64,000 nucleotides of DNA, taken from the NCBI GenBank assembly GCA_946800325.1, contig OX326956.1:73357087-73421086 (forward strand), written 5' to 3'. Under the pieces are notes generated by a model. That model was not told the origin of the DNA, made no database searches, and saw only the letters and a program-made list of their open reading frames with translations. How positions within the stretch are numbered: position 1 is the stretch's first letter; every line of letters begins with the position of its first letter. The stretch is from Luzula sylvatica. Its lineage: Eukaryota; Streptophyta; Magnoliopsida; Poales; Juncaceae. Position numbers and translations under genes: made by a program. Of this stretch, positions 63,722-64,000 are shown piece after piece.

Positions 63722-63903
63722 CGTCGAGGCGAGCGATTTTGATATAAAGATCGTGCCATTTGGAGAAAGTATGAGAAAGTTACAATGTGATAATCTTCAT
63801 ATTCAATAATTCAGGATGAAATTACCAAAAAAACTGTATTTTCTGTTAATTCGGGTTCAAAATACGTAATTTCCCAAATTCGGCCGCGCTGCTGCATTCC
63901 CCT

Positions 63904-64000
63904 CGTCGAGGCGAGCGATTTTGATATAAAAATCGTGCCATTTGGAGAAAGTATGAGAAAGTTACAATGTGATAATCTTCATATTCAATAATTCAGGATG
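63904..64000. repeat. Partial final monomer, 97 bp
   Basis: It starts cgtcgagg with ataaaaatcg and runs to caggatg, where the window ends. The array evidently continues. Confidence 0.95.

Larger units (their letters stand above)
1..64000. repeat. 182-bp satellite DNA array filling the whole window
   Basis: Head-to-tail 182-bp monomers run from the first base to the last, all in one orientation. Monomer starts (cgtcgagg or cgccgggg) fall at 1, 183, 365, 547 and so on to 63904, giving 351 full monomers. The cumulative drift from a perfect ladder is +21 bp, and the individual indels I located account for all of it, so no foreign insertion is hidden inside. Base composition is AT-rich, with a CpG-dense block over roughly monomer positions 155-182 and 1-35. 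The role is unknown. Long, homogenised arrays of nucleosome-sized monomers are typical of eukaryotic centromeric, pericentromeric or knob/subtelomeric heterochromatin, but nothing in the sequence proves which. No CENP-B box, telomere repeat, transposon or gene was seen. Confidence 0.98.
62900..64000. repeat. Three-monomer tandem duplication (546 bp) at the window end
   Basis: The hybrid A end plus ataaaaatcg start recurs at 63377 and 63923, 546 bp (3 x 182) apart, with ctttcc C monomers between (62977 and 63523 starts differ only at gcgatg/gcggtg). It continues past the window, so copy number is unknown. Confidence 0.65.

Noticed and set aside
1..64000. CRISPR array
   Set aside because: There are no unique spacers. 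The unit is a contiguous 182-bp repeat, far longer than CRISPR repeats, and no cas-like gene is present.
1..64000. CENP-B box (TTCGnnnnAnnCGGG)
   Set aside because: The ttcg sites in the monomer (ttcgggttc, ttcgttcgc, ttcggccgc, ttcgatcgc) lack the required A and CGGG spacing, and I found no match on the other strand.
1..64000. Transposable element, rRNA spacer or telomeric repeat insertion
   Set aside because: The 182-bp register is never broken by more than 6 bp, so there is no room for an insertion. No TTTAGGG or TTAGGG runs and no long terminal repeats were seen.
1..64000. A hidden novel coding system
   Set aside because: I looked for gene-like segments on both strands. Every stretch aligns to the same monomer, so the window gives no support for one.

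Overview
The whole 64 kb window is one uninterrupted satellite DNA array. A 182-bp monomer is repeated head to tail in a single orientation. Taking position 1 as monomer position 1, there are 351 complete monomers and a final 97-bp partial copy starting at 63904. The last monomer start is displaced by only +21 bp from a perfect 182-bp ladder. The small indels I could find (one-base A/T-run changes, 2-bp T-run gains, two 4-bp deletions, two 6-bp duplications) sum to exactly +21. I see no gene, RNA gene, mobile element, inversion or unique sequence. The longest open frames are short, recur with the repeat and are not credible genes.

The organism is a eukaryote, because nothing prokaryotic looks like this. 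The monomer is AT-rich (about 35% GC in the first copy), nucleosome-sized and carries a CpG-rich block at its junction. From memory, its GAGCG...TTTTGATATAAA and GAGAAAGTTAC segments resemble motifs of plant centromeric or pericentromeric satellites such as those of legumes. A flowering plant is therefore my best guess at low to moderate confidence, and the species is unknown.

Monomers fall into three main classes. A has caggatg, ttacc, acataattt and ends in gttcgcg. B starts cgccgggg and has aaaaatcg, gccacaattgg and caagaag. C starts like A but has catgatg, the A8/T6 segment and acgtaattt, and ends in ggccgcg. The basic arrangement is A alternating with B or C, a 364-bp dimer. Above this are higher-order repeats (HORs) whose period changes along the window: 7 and 13 monomers (1-6.2 kb), 9 (4.2-7.5 kb), 14 (8.2-12.5 kb), 12 (13.9-24.3 kb, nearly five copies), 8 (25.6-29.9 kb), 6 (31.5-33.6 kb), 8 (33.2-36.2 kb), 12 (36-40.4 kb), 18 (38-45.8 kb), 16 (49.2-55.2 kb), 18 (56.9-63.4 kb) and 3 (from 62.9 kb). 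Chimeric monomers mark several of the changes and suggest unequal exchange in monomer register.

There are no genes acting together here. The biology of interest is the nested repeat structure, the chimeric monomers, and three inverted repeats that are intact in B monomers and broken in A monomers. HOR block boundaries are approximate because they were found by comparing diagnostic variants by eye.
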